Below, piece by piece: positions 13,001 through 24,602 of a stretch of 64,000 nucleotides of DNA. The position numbers and the translations under genes are program-made. The notes beneath the pieces are model-generated. The model was not told the DNA's origin and searched no databases. It saw only the letters and a program-made list of their open reading frames with translations. The stretch covers positions 4,424,501 through 4,488,500 of the forward strand of contig BSBM01001067.1 in assembly GCA_027924585.1 (NCBI GenBank), written 5' to 3'. Position 1 is the first letter of the stretch; each line of letters starts with the position of its first letter. The DNA is from Larix kaempferi. Its lineage: Eukaryota > Streptophyta > Pinopsida > Pinales > Pinaceae.

Positions 13001-14052
13001 TCCAATGCGTATCTTCAACCATTAATGCAACTGCAGCCCAATCAACGAATTAACAATGAGATGAAGTGATTTGTAAACTCCTCGACCCGAAAAATTATGC
13101 TTTTCATCCCATCAAGATCATATATGAAATCTTGCAGCAAAGCAGTGTTTTCGTGCAAGATAACGGGCCTGATGATAATAGAAAATATGGTCTACCCATA
13201 TCTATTGGATTGTCTGTTTTTTATTTACTTTGATTGTAGTTCCACAATGAATTTTATTATTATATTTTTATTTTTTTCATAAATGATTTGACTTGGATAG
13301 TGAAATGTCGATGAGTCTCACCTTCTCTCATTAATACCATGGTTGGGGCTCGAGGGCTCTTGCTCCTTCCCATTCAACATTGAATAGATGAAGGTTCCAC
13401 GGAGAGAATTAACACAGAAACAACTTTAATAAGTTTGATCCTTAGAGCCATCTTTTGTACCGTACCTTGACTCTCTTTATTTTTTGTTATATAATTCCCT
13501 TATTGCATTTTTTTTTTTTTTACAAAGTGATATTTAAGTGTTATCTTAATATCATTGTAATAACATTTAAATATAATAATATATATATGTACATAAATAC
13601 CTAATTAATTAATCGATTAATAAATGTTATAGATTAAATATATGTGAGTAAATGACACATTTTAAATAATTATGAATACCAAGTTCTTACAAATTCCTTA
13701 CTATACAACTTATATATTTTATTTGTAAAGTTTTTATGCCTAAAATATAAAAGTGGTAATAATATTGATGAAAAGTTCTTTCGGTGTTTGAATGCTAAGC
13801 CTCATAGTAACGGTTACCTAAGATATATAATTATTTTCTAATTTTACATGAGGTTGCAACTTTATTATCAATCATTCTCTAATTTTACTTGGAGTTGCAA
13901 CCTTATTATCATTATAGAAGATAATGAAATCAAATCCATTATAAAAGAATTTATTTTAGTAAAAGTAATTACATAATTCTCTCTTATAAACAAATTTTGT
14001 TTTCTTCTTCTTGATTTTAAGGAATTTCCATTTATTCCAGATGAAGGATACC

Positions 14053-14105
14053 TTATATATATATATAGATAGATAGATATATAGATAGATAGATAGATAG
14101 ATATA
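14053..14105. repeat. TA/GATA microsatellite
   Basis: A run of TA dinucleotides passes into AGAT tetranucleotides, with one TATA interruption. Confidence 0.95.
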
Positions 14106-15040
14106 ATTTGATTTTTTTTCTATCCATCATAATTATAGCTTTAGTCGTCCACAAGTATAACACTATATCCATTCATTTGCCCCACCATAATAAAATAAAG
14201 ATGCACACTATTTCATCTTTTAACTTTAATTTTTTTTTTTGTCAAATATACTTTAATAAATTCTCTTTTCAATTTTTTTTTTCTAACTCGCCTTCCCTCC
14301 CATCCCAAAGCGAGGGAGGGCCCTCCTTTCTCATTGGATATTACACCACCAAGAGACGAGTTCATCTTAAGTTGTGAACAATCAAATGTTTTATTTTTAT
14401 TTTTTTTAAAAATCATTATCGAAGGTGGTAACTTTATATCCTTACTATATTTATATTAATCACACTTGCATATTTACAAGTAATGCTTGTTTACTTTGAT
14501 ATCACGATTTTATGTATAGATGTTATCTTTTATTATTTTCTTCCTTAAGATTGATTTGATATGGACACTTTAATGTGCGGCCTAGAACTATCACTTACAT
14601 CATCAATGGACTTGTCATTCATGGACATCAAGAAGTTCAACTCAAATGTAACTAGTATCCACATACTTAGAACTGCAAGGGTCACCTATTTTATGGAATA
14701 ACCTCACAAAAGAATCATGAAGAATCATCGTGCAAGAGGGAGACAACATATAGTTCACCCTTAGCACAGTAATCTTCAACTAACATTACTAGAATCCAAC
14801 AAAGACTCGAGAGTATCTATTCTAATCTATATAGCCAAAAATAAGTTTCATTTTTTTTAAACAAAACAACGACAGATTAATTTAAGCCATCAAATAATGC
14901 TAAAAGGCCATTCATTTACATTCATTGTGTTTCGGCCAGCCTCCTCAGCACCAACATCTAGGTATCAATCAAAATTAAACTTTTAAATATAGATCATTTA
15001 CATGGCTACATTACCAATTTTAAGATATTTATGAAAATGA

Positions 15041-15098
15041 AATTTGAAGAACCGTATTGGATCGCATTGAATTTGAAAAACCGTATTGCATCACATTG
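15041..15098. repeat. 29 bp tandem duplication
   Basis: Two consecutive 29-base units beginning AATTTGAA and ending CACATTG/CGCATTG differ at three positions. Confidence 0.85.
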
Positions 15099-15814
15099 AA
15101 TGGATATCACCAACATGATACACTATATTCTGAAAGTTTACGGTGTAAGAACACATTATTTGCTTACCATATCATGTGCCACCATAATTTTGTCATCATG
15201 CATAAAGTTTTTATTTTTAATTTTTGTGTTGTTCATGCCAAGTGTCGTGTCAGGGTGAGGAATGGTATTGAGTGTAAGATTTACAAAATTGATAAGCATT
15301 GAAGGGAAGATACGGGAATCTGCAGCTGTCACTTGCTCAGTGTCAATCAGGTGTTATGAGGTTTCCTTACTGTCCATACGGGTCGAATGCAAGTATCAAC
15401 CTCTTCCATTTCAACGGCCTAACCATTTTTTTTTCATCCCTCGTCGGATTGAGAAACAGGGTAAGATGATGAAAATAAAAGGGTTTCTAAGAAGCCCGTT
15501 TTAAAGTATAGTGAATTGAAATGATTCTAGGAAAGGATATTCAGATGTGAGTAATTTGGAGTGTGAAGAGAAACCTACTTTTCAGAAAATATTTTGACTA
15601 GAACCATTCCCAAGGTATGAACTTCATTACAATCATCAATCCAGTTCCTTATGAGGTGAAACCAGGCTTTAAGCAACTGACACACACCAGAAATCTCATC
15701 GATTCTTTACATTTATTAACAATGTGACGAGTTTTACGAGGGTTTAATAGTAGAGTGTTATCTACTTGACTACGACTGGGTAAAAACGTGAAGGTGGGTA
15801 ACACTTTCATGAGA

Positions 15815-15927
15815 TACTAGTGCAAAATCGTCTTAGCGGAGGTTATTCAGCCAATTAATATTTATTATTCGGCCGAATAATTGTCATTATTCGGCCGAAT
15901 AATGTAGAAGTTATTCGGCTGAATAAC
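15815..15927. repeat. Left terminal region with palindrome array
   Basis: A CACTA-like start near 15815 is followed by a degenerate TTATTCAGCC unit (15843). Then come a perfect palindrome at 15864-15881, a perfect 20 bp palindrome at 15885-15904, and one with a single mismatch at 15910-15927. A half-unit sits near 16014-16026. Such subterminal arrays are usually transposase-binding sites; that role is inference. Confidence 0.75.
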
Positions 15928-16681
15928 TACTAACAGTTCTCCGTTTAGTTTAACAGGGATCCTTGAAATGTGTGCAAACCACTGCAGGATGGGAAAAATT
16001 TTCGGATGGTAGTTTATTCGGCCGAGTGTGGGGATAGCCACATCCGTTATCTCATCCCTTAAGCAGTCTAATAGACATATGGGGACCCGAATAAAGTACT
16101 TTTGAATTCCCAAATAATATTTGAATTCATTTTTAAGCATGTTAATGTACAACCATTTAAGCTCTTATGTTAGTTGTCATTCAAGAAAATATTCATAAAA
16201 ATTCAATGAAACAATATACTGTGCACAACAATTGTGACACATGGACAAAAAATATATTGTACACAACAATTGACATGGACAAAAATATAGATCAATTTAT
16301 TTTTGATATATAGTTAAAAACATCGCAATGGAATGCCATCCTCAATTATCCGTTCATGGTCACATATGGATAGTTTCCATTTTTTGGTTTTTAACTGTTT
16401 TTTTTATGGAACTTGTACCAACGTTATTCAAGATGCACATACTAAATGACTATACTGACAACATATAACATCGGGCTCATAATCTTGAAAGTAGACATAA
16501 TTTTTAGTCATATGTGTCTGCTGAAAAAAATAGCCTTTTAAAATGATGGATCCTCTTTCGTATGTAAATCCGTTGTCATTGTAGTCCTCCAATAACTTCA
16601 TTTTTCCTTCAGTGCATCGCATCAAATAATATTTGACATTTTCGTTGTTGTCTAAAAGTGCAATCACAGCGAAAACATCTC

Positions 16682-16792
16682 CTGCGCAAATTATAATTGG
16701 TGTTAGCGTTTTTAAATGAATTAAATTGACTATACTTATGGCGATGGACTAGAATGAACAATTAACTTAAAAGTCAAGAACAAGTTTATTAC
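16682..16792 (-). other. Intron 3 of the transposase pseudogene
   Basis: Minus strand: GAAG/GTAATA donor and GCGCAG/GAGATG acceptor, 111 bp, phase 1. Splicing joins LVREG to DVFAVIALL without a break in frame. Confidence 0.8.
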
Positions 16793-17133
16793 CTTCTCTA
16801 ACAAGATCTGAAATTCTATCGCCATCAGACAATATTGCTATTTCTTCTGATTCTAACTCTTCTACACTTGCCAGTGGCATTTTTCCTTTTGGATTAATCT
16901 CTGTGTGTTTCCAAGATTTTACGTAGTTGTTTGTTATGTTTTCACAAACTTCTGTAGATTCAACATTTTCAATGCAAATATGACAAAAGCATGATTGCTT
17001 TCTACTGTCAAATGCAAACACGTTTTGAAATAATTTTTTTTGAATAGAGTAAAGATCTCTAGTCCCATGTATGGTGCTAGCGTCATATGGTATTGATCTA
17101 TTTATATCTTAGACCTCAAAAAGCCAAAAAAAC

Positions 17134-17262
17134 CTACACAATAAATCATGAATCACTTTCAAAGAACAACTTTTAATGTTAGTGTACATGTACTTAAATG
17201 TTAGTACATACATTTTTTTAAATTTCAAGAAATAATATAAATTAAAATAATAGTGTACATAC
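17134..17262 (-). other. Intron 2 of the transposase pseudogene
   Basis: Minus strand: CACAG/GTATGT donor and TTGTGTAG/GTTTTT acceptor, 129 bp. The split codon is completed by the first base of exon 3. A TAA lies seven codons into exon 3, after which the frame stays open to the next donor. Confidence 0.7.
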
Positions 17263-19063
17263 CTGTGCACATCTTTTGATTGTTGATTATAATCATGGCT
17301 TAGATTTAATTGAAACCACTGGACAACCTCTGCAGCTGAATGAAACCGTGCAGAAGAATAGTTCATTTTCCATCTTCGAAGTGTTCTTTTTACGCATGCT
17401 CCTGCACCATCATTTTCACCTTTTCCATGCCCAGTTTCAAAGAAATTCCAGTGATGTTTAATGTTCATCGCTTTATGAAGTCGACATAACCAAAAAAATG
17501 ATCATGAAGATTTAAATTGACCCGCACATCCATCAGACCATATCCAATGCTCATTGAATTTAACTTCGCGTTTTTTCAGTGAGTCATAGAAAATATTTTC
17601 TATACAATGTTGAACAAAATGTGTATCGTGTGTATGATCATCGCTGATATAGAAGTGATATTCTTTAATCACATCTCGATTTTCACATGTGCTTTCAATG
17701 CCATCAACATCCTATTGAGAATGTCTATATACAACATGGACAAATATCGAAACTTGGCCAGAGTGATAGTATTCACTCTGTATCTCTTTTTGTGCAGCAA
17801 ATGTATAGTTTTCAGCAAAATCAACCACGGACAAAATTGTTCCGGGTGGAAAAATTTCACGAGACTGTTTGAATTGAAGATCTTGCCATCGTGCTCTATG
17901 TGAATGCTGGGTGTATTTATAAATTGCGCTTTCAAATTTTTTGAGAAAATCTGTGACGCATATCTTGTCTTCTAGCAAATCAATTCTTTTGGAATGTGAA
18001 TCACTAGAACTTGTACTATAGTTGATGTATTCGTATCTCCTCCAATCAACATTTACATTTGACAACGATTGATCATTATCGATAGGATATTTATTGTGGA
18101 ATAGCACTAGATTTCCACAATGATGACAATGTTTTTCATCGACACATTTCTTTGAATAAAATACTTCATTGTGATTTCTCTCACATAAAATTTGAGATAT
18201 GAATTCACGTATCGTCGGCGGAGGTGGTGAATTTGTCCAAAACATTTTACCAAATTCAAGAAACGTGTCATAATATAACTGAAATTGCACATGATAACGG
18301 CAACAACATGTATCACGTATAGTAATAGGTCTAACATACCATGGTTTTTGTTGCACAAATGTAGTGATTGATATATTAATTCCACGATGATCTTCCTTGA
18401 ATTTATTGAACAATTGTACTTGTGTCATGTCCATTATATTTTTTGGATGGCTTTCATATAAATTTTGTGATATTCTTTTGCATATCACATCTCTTGAATT
18501 TGGTGAAACTCGAGCATGTTCCAACCAATATTCTCGTACAATATCTTTAACACCTGCTCCTAATCTATCTTTGTAAGGTTGTCGACAAATAATTTTCCAA
18601 CAAACAAGTTCATTATTTTCATCTATTTGCATTCTGAATTTGCTATGTTTGTATAATGTCTTTCTTGATGTTCCAACTGCTTTTGCTAGTTCTGTTGTCA
18701 AATGCTTTTGTTTAGTACTAGCTGAAAGAATTGCTGTATGAATTGCTTTACGTGCGGCACTGATATCTTTCTTCCTGGATTTTCCAAATTTTTTTATTGC
18801 ATCACCTATATTTTCCATCACATTTTGTTTCAATTTCGACTCTTTTATCGCTTTGTGAATACCCAATAATGATATAGCACCTTCTAACTTCTTGGACAAT
18901 AATAAACATCTCAAAATTTGTGTTTGTCCTGCTATTGAGTAATCCTTGAGAACTTCATCATAAAATTTTGTAGCACGATATCGTGCAACATGTATTGGTA
19001 TTTTTTCTCCATATTTGTCGCAATCAATGTCTTCTAACATTTTATCATCAATGGTAAAAGTAC

Positions 19064-19155
19064 CTATACATCAAGTTAAATTTAATTTAACATATATCTA
19101 AAAATAAAATTCATTATAAAAAAATGAATTTGGAAAATATATGATATATACATAC
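19064..19155 (-). other. Intron 1 of the transposase pseudogene
   Basis: Minus strand: TCTG/GTATGT donor and TGTATAG/GTACTT acceptor, 92 bp, phase 1. It separates the basic/acidic leader exon from the main exon. Confidence 0.8.
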
Positions 19156-19564
19156 CAGATCCAATTTCTGGATCTTGAACTTTATCTTCAATATTGACTT
19201 CATCGACATTAGCATGTAAATCACTATTTACATCTTCTACAATGTTCTTTTCAACTTCAATTTGTTCTTCTTGTACTCTATTTTCAATTTCCATCTCTTC
19301 AACATTATCATGTAAATCTGTATTTATATCTTCAATAGTTCTCTCTTCCGTTTCGGCAACCCTTTGTTTTTTGACAATATATCTAAGTTTTTGTTTCTCT
19401 CTATTACCATCATCATCACGTTTACGATCACCTTTTTTTTTACGTTTTCTCTTATTGCCCATGGTTGTTTAATCTATAGAGGATAAATTAAAGAATCATG
19501 TTACTTTATAGTAAAAATAAATAAATTAAGATTTAAAAACATTTACAGAATTTATAAAAACATG

Positions 19565-20072
19565 AACTGAAATTTACTTCACCTTATAAAAATTTTGTAG
19601 GAGTCTTTTGAAGAAGATCTCTTTGGAATTAGCTTTCCTTTGAAAAAACTTTTTGAACAAAAATCTTCTTTGAAAAAAACCTTCTTGGAAAGAAATAAGA
19701 AACTCCTTGACAATAAATTACCTACCCATTGGAAAATAATAAGAACACCTTGTAAATAAATCTTTGTTGTAAAAATCATTGGAAAAAAAACCTCTTTGAA
19801 AAAATATCGACAAAAAAAGCCACTAGGAAAAAGTACTTTGAAAAAAAGCTTATTTGTAAACATATCTTGGAAAAAACCATTGTAAAAGAAATAACTTATT
19901 TGCAAAAATACTTTGAGTAAATAACTCTTTGAAAAAACTCATTTCAAAGAAATAAGAAGTACAAAACTACCTTGGAAAAAAACCCTTTGCAAAATACTTT
20001 AGCAACACAACTATTTGAAAAAACCCCTTTCAAATAAATAAGAAGTGCAAAACTACTTTGGAAAAAAACCCT
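19565..20072. repeat. A-rich degenerate tandem repeats, upstream half
   Basis: Short reiterated phrases such as CTTTGAAAAAA and TTTGCAAAATA with AAATAAGAAGT occur every few tens of bases. The array continues on the other side of the copia element (24603 onward), so it was one array split by that insertion. It lies upstream of the transposase gene and probably within the transposon's 5' region. Confidence 0.75.
20068..20072. repeat. Target-site duplication ACCCT, left
   Basis: ACCCT precedes the copia element and recurs at 24603-24607. Confidence 0.9.
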
Positions 20073-20530
20073 TGTTAGGATATTTAGACACTTAGGAGTT
20101 AGTTAAGATCAACTTGTGTAATATATCCATTAGGGATAGTGTGTTTCTTTAGTATGCATTAGTATGCATTTGTAAATACTTAATCTGACGGTCACAATAT
20201 GTTTCCAACATAGAGTGATCCGACGGCTCAAATTCTCTTAGATCAAACCTAACCTTGATCCGTGGCTTAACACCCGATTGGTCCATGATCTCTATTTAAA
20301 AATCATGGAGGGTCATTGTTGAGTTGATCGATTATGAGAAGCTCATTTGTAACTTTCTTTCTTTGCATAATAAATTGTCCCGTAGAAGCTATTTGGCCGG
20401 GGCCGTCGAGTGTTTCCCTCAAGAGGGTTTAAACCACGTCAAAACATCGGTGTGTTGATCTGTGATCTGTTTGTGTGAAGTGGTTGCTCTTAGTGTTCGG
20501 TCCTTTGGTAGTACCCTGTGTACCCGAACA
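20073..20530 (+). repeat. Copia 5' LTR
   Basis: The 458 bp LTR starts TGTTAGGATA and ends ACCCGAACA. Its last 157 bp (20374-20530) match 24446-24602 with few differences. A possible TATA-like TATTTAAAAA sits near 20292. Confidence 0.92.
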
Positions 20531-20542
20531 TGGTATCAGAGC
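20531..20542 (+). promoter_or_regulatory. Copia primer-binding site
   Basis: TGGTATCAGAGC directly follows the LTR and is complementary to the 3' end of plant initiator methionine tRNA. Confidence 0.95.
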
Positions 20543-21654
20543 TTTTATGAAGTGCCGCTTCCGGTTATGATCTAGATCTTGAACTGTTGTTGCCGAAACT
20601 CGAAAGGGTTTCTAGTTCTGGTATTTCTATGCATTTCTGGGCTGTGGAAGGTGTTCCATTGCGTCCGGAGCGTCGTTTCCATTGGAAAATAGTTTTCGTT
20701 TGATCGAAAATGGTTCCCGGTTGCTCCAGAAACACATATTTCATCATATCTGAAGGTATAATATTACAGTGACGCATTTTGTTTATTTCATTTTTTTTTA
20801 ATAAGAAAAAAATCTCATATTTCATTTTTTTTTTACTGTTAGATTTTTTTTTGGGTTCGGATTGTTGCTTTCCTGTCTGCATATGCTCTTTGCCGTGCAC
20901 CTTGAGCAATCTCGGCAAATCAGAAACAGAAAGGGAAAGGGTTTTTCTCGGCTGCGTATGCTCTTTGCCGTGCACCTTGCGCGATCTCGGCAAATCAGAA
21001 ACAGAGAGAAAACGCAGACTTTCTGGGCAAGCTAACAAGATCTAACTCCACAAGTGTGGAAAAGTTTTTTTTGTTTCGTTTTGTGGTCTGTTTTGCAGGA
21101 AAAATGGCAAGCACGCAAACCGAGCAAAAAGAGTTAAAAAAAAAAAAAAACCTTCCTCATTCCCATATTTTACATACCTTTTAATCTAGCTCACTTGGTT
21201 CAAAGTTGTTTTATTCCTTAATAGGTCTTGAGTTCAAGTCTTAGGAAGTTACTTTTAAAAGGAAAAGTGCATGCAATTTCTATTTTCAAGTTACTTTATT
21301 GTAAAAGTGCATCTCACTTAAATTTTTTTATTGTTGCACTATTTAAAAGTAATATCATTGTAAAAGTGAAATCACTTATTTTACAAAAGTGGTTCACTTA
21401 AAGCAACTTTCTTGTAAAGTGATTGTTAAAAGGTTCATCTTGGGAAGAGGGGGGTTCCTTTTTTTTTTTTTTTGCTGGACATTCTCTAGCTGCCACGTCA
21501 CTATTGGGGACATCTTCAACAGTTTCCTTGTTCAAGCATAACTTCATCATACAGAGTCAGTTTTCAGTGCCGTTTTTTTTTAAACCGCCTATTTTTTCGA
21601 GCTCTTCACATCCAGACTATTGGTTTCTACTTTTACAGCCATTAATTTACAAAT
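20543..21654 (+). other. Copia 5' leader with 75 bp tandem repeat
   Basis: Noncoding leader between PBS and gag. A unit starting TATGCTCTTTGCCGTGCACC repeats with period 75 (20882 and 20957). Poly-T and poly-A runs occur at 20799-20850 and 21137-21150. Confidence 0.75.
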
Positions 21655-22476
21655 ATGGCCGTCCATTGTGATATTCTACTTAACAGTTCCAACTATTGCT
21701 CATGGAAATCTCGTATGGAGGATGTTCTGCGAAGTAGGGCACTTTTCAGAATTACCACAGGAAAAGAAAAATAACCCACTAATGATGATAAGAAAATAAA
21801 ATGGGCAAATAGATGTGATGAAGCTCGTGGATTGATTGGGATGTCAATCTCTACTGATTTGTGATTCCACATATCTAGAATTGATGAACCTAATACTGCT
21901 TGGGACAAGTTGGAATCTGTGTTTGGTAAACACAATAAAATTCGAGGTCACCAACTCGAAAATGAGTTGATTTCTTTAAATTCAAGTGACTTTTCATGCA
22001 TTCAAGATTATTTATCTAAGTACAAAACTCTCAAGCTCTTATGTGCAGAATGTAAGATTGAGAGGGAAGACAAACAATGCATTTATCATATTCTTTCCAA
22101 ACTTGGACCTGCATATTCTGTTTTTGTATCTACATTTTACTCCATGAAAGCATCCTTGAATGCAGCTAGCTATCAAGAGCCTAGTCTTGAATCCTTTTGT
22201 GATTCCTTGATTAGGGAACAAGATAAACTCATTCATCTTGGAATAATAAACAATGCAGATACATCTGGGAAAGCCTTATTGTCCCAACAGAAAGAAATTC
22301 CAAGCCTCCCAAGAAACAAAATTTTTGCAATAATAAGTCAAACAAGGGTCCAAAACCCTCTCATTCAACTCCTTCTTTAAAAAATGACAAAGGATCCAAG
22401 CCAAAAGGAAAGAAGACTGAGCGTCATTGCAACTATTGCGGGAAAAATAATCATGATGAATCTAAGTGTTTCAAGA
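21655..22476 (+). pseudogene. Copia gag
   Basis: Translation from the ATG at 21655 gives a copia-type gag (SNYCSWKSRMED). After two early stops, an open stretch at 21910-22380 follows (AWDKLESVF, LISLNSSDFSCIQDYLSKYK). The zinc knuckle CNYCGKNNHDESKCF lies in another frame at about 22429-22473. The domain order fits the UBN2-type gag of plant copia elements. Stops and a frameshift disable it. Confidence 0.85.
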
Positions 22477-22478
22477 AG

Positions 22479-24062
22479 ATGGCAGCCTTGGAAGCAGCAA
22501 TGAAGAAGCACCACATCAGCATAGACTCGCCTTCAGAATCTGCCTCTGATGGACATGCACTTTGTGCATCTGGTTATTCTTATAATGCATCTTCTTCTTC
22601 TACTTCAAATGAATGGCTCATTGATTCTGAAGCATCTTATCATATGGCTAAGGATCAAGCCATCTTTTCTACTATGCATGAATGTAACAACAAACAAATA
22701 TTTGTTGGTGATGATAGATCTCTAAGTGTTGTAGGAGCTAGAACAGTTCCAGTAGATAATGGTCATTTTAGTGATGTACTATGTGTTCCAAGAATTTTCT
22801 GCAATTTTTTATCAGTCTATCAGATCACTCATTCTGGTGAAGGTAAAACTGTGACCTTTACACCTCACCAAGTTGTAATCAAGGATTTTAAAGATCCTCA
22901 ACAGGTTCTAGCTACCGGAATTGTTGATGATATTACCAGGTTGTACAAGTTTAACAACTTTGGGTCATCACCTTTCCCTTCAGTTTTTGTTGCTCATAGT
23001 GATAACTTGAGCAAACTTTGGCATGAGCGATTTGGTCACTTAAATTATCGCTCATTGCAACAACTATGTAAAGAAAATATGGTGACAGGTCTTCCGATGG
23101 TATCTTGCATAGATGGTGTTTGCTCCGGTTGTGTACTCGAAAAACATCATCGGGACAGTTTTGACAAACGTGCCTCTTGGCACGCCTCGGTTCCCTTGGA
23201 GCTTGTGCATAGTGACTTGTGTGGTCCTCTTCCATCTGCTTCATTTTCTGGTTTCAAATATTTCTTAACTTTCATTGATGATTACACCAGACGCACTTGG
23301 GTTTATTTCCTAAAACTTAAGAGCGAAGTATTTAACATGTTCTTGGCCTACAAGGCCCTTGTTGAAAATTAATCTGGTCATCAAATTATTAAGTTAAGAT
23401 CTGATAATGGAGAAGAATATGTTAACAAACAGTTCACTACTTTCTGCACTGAACAAGGCATCCAACAACAGCACATTGTTCCATATACACCACAACAAAA
23501 TGGTGTAGCTGAGTGGAAGAACCGCACTTTAAAAGAAATGGCTAATTGTATGATCCAATCTAAGGGACTAAGTCTTCAATTTTGGGCTGAAGCCATAAAT
23601 TGTGCAAATTACATAGTTAATCGCACCCCCACAAAAGCATTACAAGGTATAACACCGGAAGAAGCATGGAGTAAAACTAAACCTGATGTAATTCACTTTC
23701 GTGTGTTTGGTAGTGAAGCATGGGCTCACATTCCGGATGAAAAACGAAAAGCATTGCAGCCTAAAAGTGAAAAGTGCATATTTGTTGGATATTCTGAAGA
23801 TGTAAAAGGTTATAGACTTCTTCAACCACATTCTCATGCTATAATCATTAGAAGAGATGTTAAATTTGATGAAAGTCTCTTGGCCTGCGAGCCTAACTCG
23901 GCGATTATGCCATCTTTGGCCTGCGAGCCTGATTCGGCATTTGTGCCTTCTTCTTCTTCTTCCAACTTCCTTGACAGGTTTCCAACTCCAGTTTCTGATG
24001 ATGACAGTGAGGATGAAAATCCACCTCCGCCTGCTCATGTTCCTCTAGTTACACCAGCATAA
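22479..24062 (+). pseudogene. Copia protease and integrase
   Basis: The stretch 22479-23372 carries a protease site WLIDSEASYHM, with Glu where the family's D-S/T-G motif has Gly. The gag-pre-integrase domain follows (LWHERFGHLNYRSLQQL, then a C..C pair GVCSGCVLEKHH), then the start of the integrase core (VHSDLCGPLP, FIDDYTRRTWVYF). A stop near 23370 and a frame gap precede 23538-24062, which holds the C-terminal integrase (FWAEAINCANYIVNRTPT, VFGSEAWAHIP, KCIFVGYSEDVKGYRL). In the intervening part RSDNGEEY and a Q-N-G-V-A-E block are readable, though the residue after E is Trp. Confidence 0.9.
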
Positions 24063-24169
24063 GTGCTTCCTTGATGGGTCCGTTCAACATGTGAAGCAGC
24101 TAGTGATCTTGCCGGTGATCCTAGAGATCAACGTTGAACACGTTCTCAGTTTCAGTGAGCCTCTTCTCT

Positions 24170-24445
24170 TTTGGCTCAAGTTTCCGAGAATCATGATCCA
24201 GAAACTTTTGCAGAAGCTTCAGGGAATCCAGATTGGGATGCAGCCATGGATGAAGAATATCGTTCCTTAATGGCGAACGATACTTAGGATCTTGTACCTC
24301 TTCTAAAAGGAAGAAAACTTGTCAGATGTAAATGGGTCTACAGAACTAAGTATGCATCAGATGGAAGTGTTGAAAGACTTAAGGCAAGGTTAGTTGCGAA
24401 AGGTTTTTCCCAAGTTGAAGGGATTGACTACAATGAAACCGTTGC
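24170..24445 (+). pseudogene. Copia RT, N-terminal stub
   Basis: Reads PDWDAAMDEEYRSL, a stop, then KWVYRTKYASDGSVERLKAR and VEGIDYNETVA, the standard start of a copia RT. It ends abruptly at 24445; the palm catalytic motifs and RNase H are absent. Confidence 0.9.
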
Positions 24446-24602
24446 ATTGTCCCGTAGAAGCTATTTGGCTGGGGCCGTGGAGTGCTTCCCTCAAGAGGGT
24501 TTAAACCACGTCAAAACATCGGTGTGTTGATCTGTGATCTGTTTGTGTGAAGTGGTTGCTCTTGGTGTTCGGTCCTTTGGTAGTACCCTGTGTACCCGAA
24601 CA
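24446..24602 (+). repeat. Truncated copia 3' LTR
   Basis: This matches the last 157 bp of the 5' LTR (20374-20530). The first 301 bp are missing and the fragment is joined directly to RT coding sequence. Confidence 0.92.

Larger units (their letters stand above)
10039..15814. other. Noncoding interior of the LARD element, 3' part
   Basis: About 5.8 kb of AT-rich sequence between the 3' LTR and the DNA transposon. I found no gag, protease, RT, integrase or chromodomain in any frame. Plus-strand ORFs at 12733-13053 and 14108-14377 have no recognisable domain. It holds a short GATA/TA microsatellite and a 29 bp tandem duplication. Whether it derives from captured host DNA or decayed pol cannot be told by eye. 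Confidence 0.6.
16428..19462 (-). pseudogene. Transposase-like gene, four exons, three nonsense codons
   Basis: Exons read on the minus strand: 19462-19156, 19063-17263, 17133-16793 and 16681-16428. The three introns (92, 129, 111 bp) have GT..AG ends, and the frame is kept across each. The frame runs about 900 codons with only three stops: TAG at 17714-17712, TGA at 17504-17502, TAA at 17111-17109. Residues 1-34 are strongly basic (NLS-like). An acidic region with a degenerate repeat (DINTDLHDNV, DVNSDLHANV) follows, then a helix-turn-helix at about 223-242 (TTELAKAVGTSRKTLYKH). Candidate DDE/D residues are D517 (VDFAENY), D613 (WSDGCAGQFK), and E652 or D654 (HGKGENDGAGACVKR). Cys/His clusters occur (CVDEKHCHHC, CFCHIC). 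I recall these motifs from unnamed transposase-like proteins of invertebrates and fish. It is not TNP2 (CACTA), hAT or MULE. Confidence 0.8.
20073..24602 (+). mobile_element. Ty1/copia element with internal deletion
   Basis: It starts with a 458 bp LTR (TGTTAGG..CCGAACA) and immediately a PBS TGGTATCAGAGC. A leader, gag, protease, integrase and the beginning of RT follow in copia order. RT then breaks off and joins the last 157 bp of the 3' LTR. The 5 bp duplication ACCCT is intact, so either the element was deleted after insertion or it inserted in this shortened form. Stops in gag and pol make it non-functional. Confidence 0.95.

Noticed and set aside
12733-13053. Plus-strand 106-codon ORF in the LARD interior as a gene
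   Set aside because: No recognisable domain, no splice or promoter support, surrounded by noncoding element DNA.
15843-15927. Palindrome cluster as a CRISPR array
   Set aside because: Only a few palindromes, no regular unique spacers, and a eukaryotic context.
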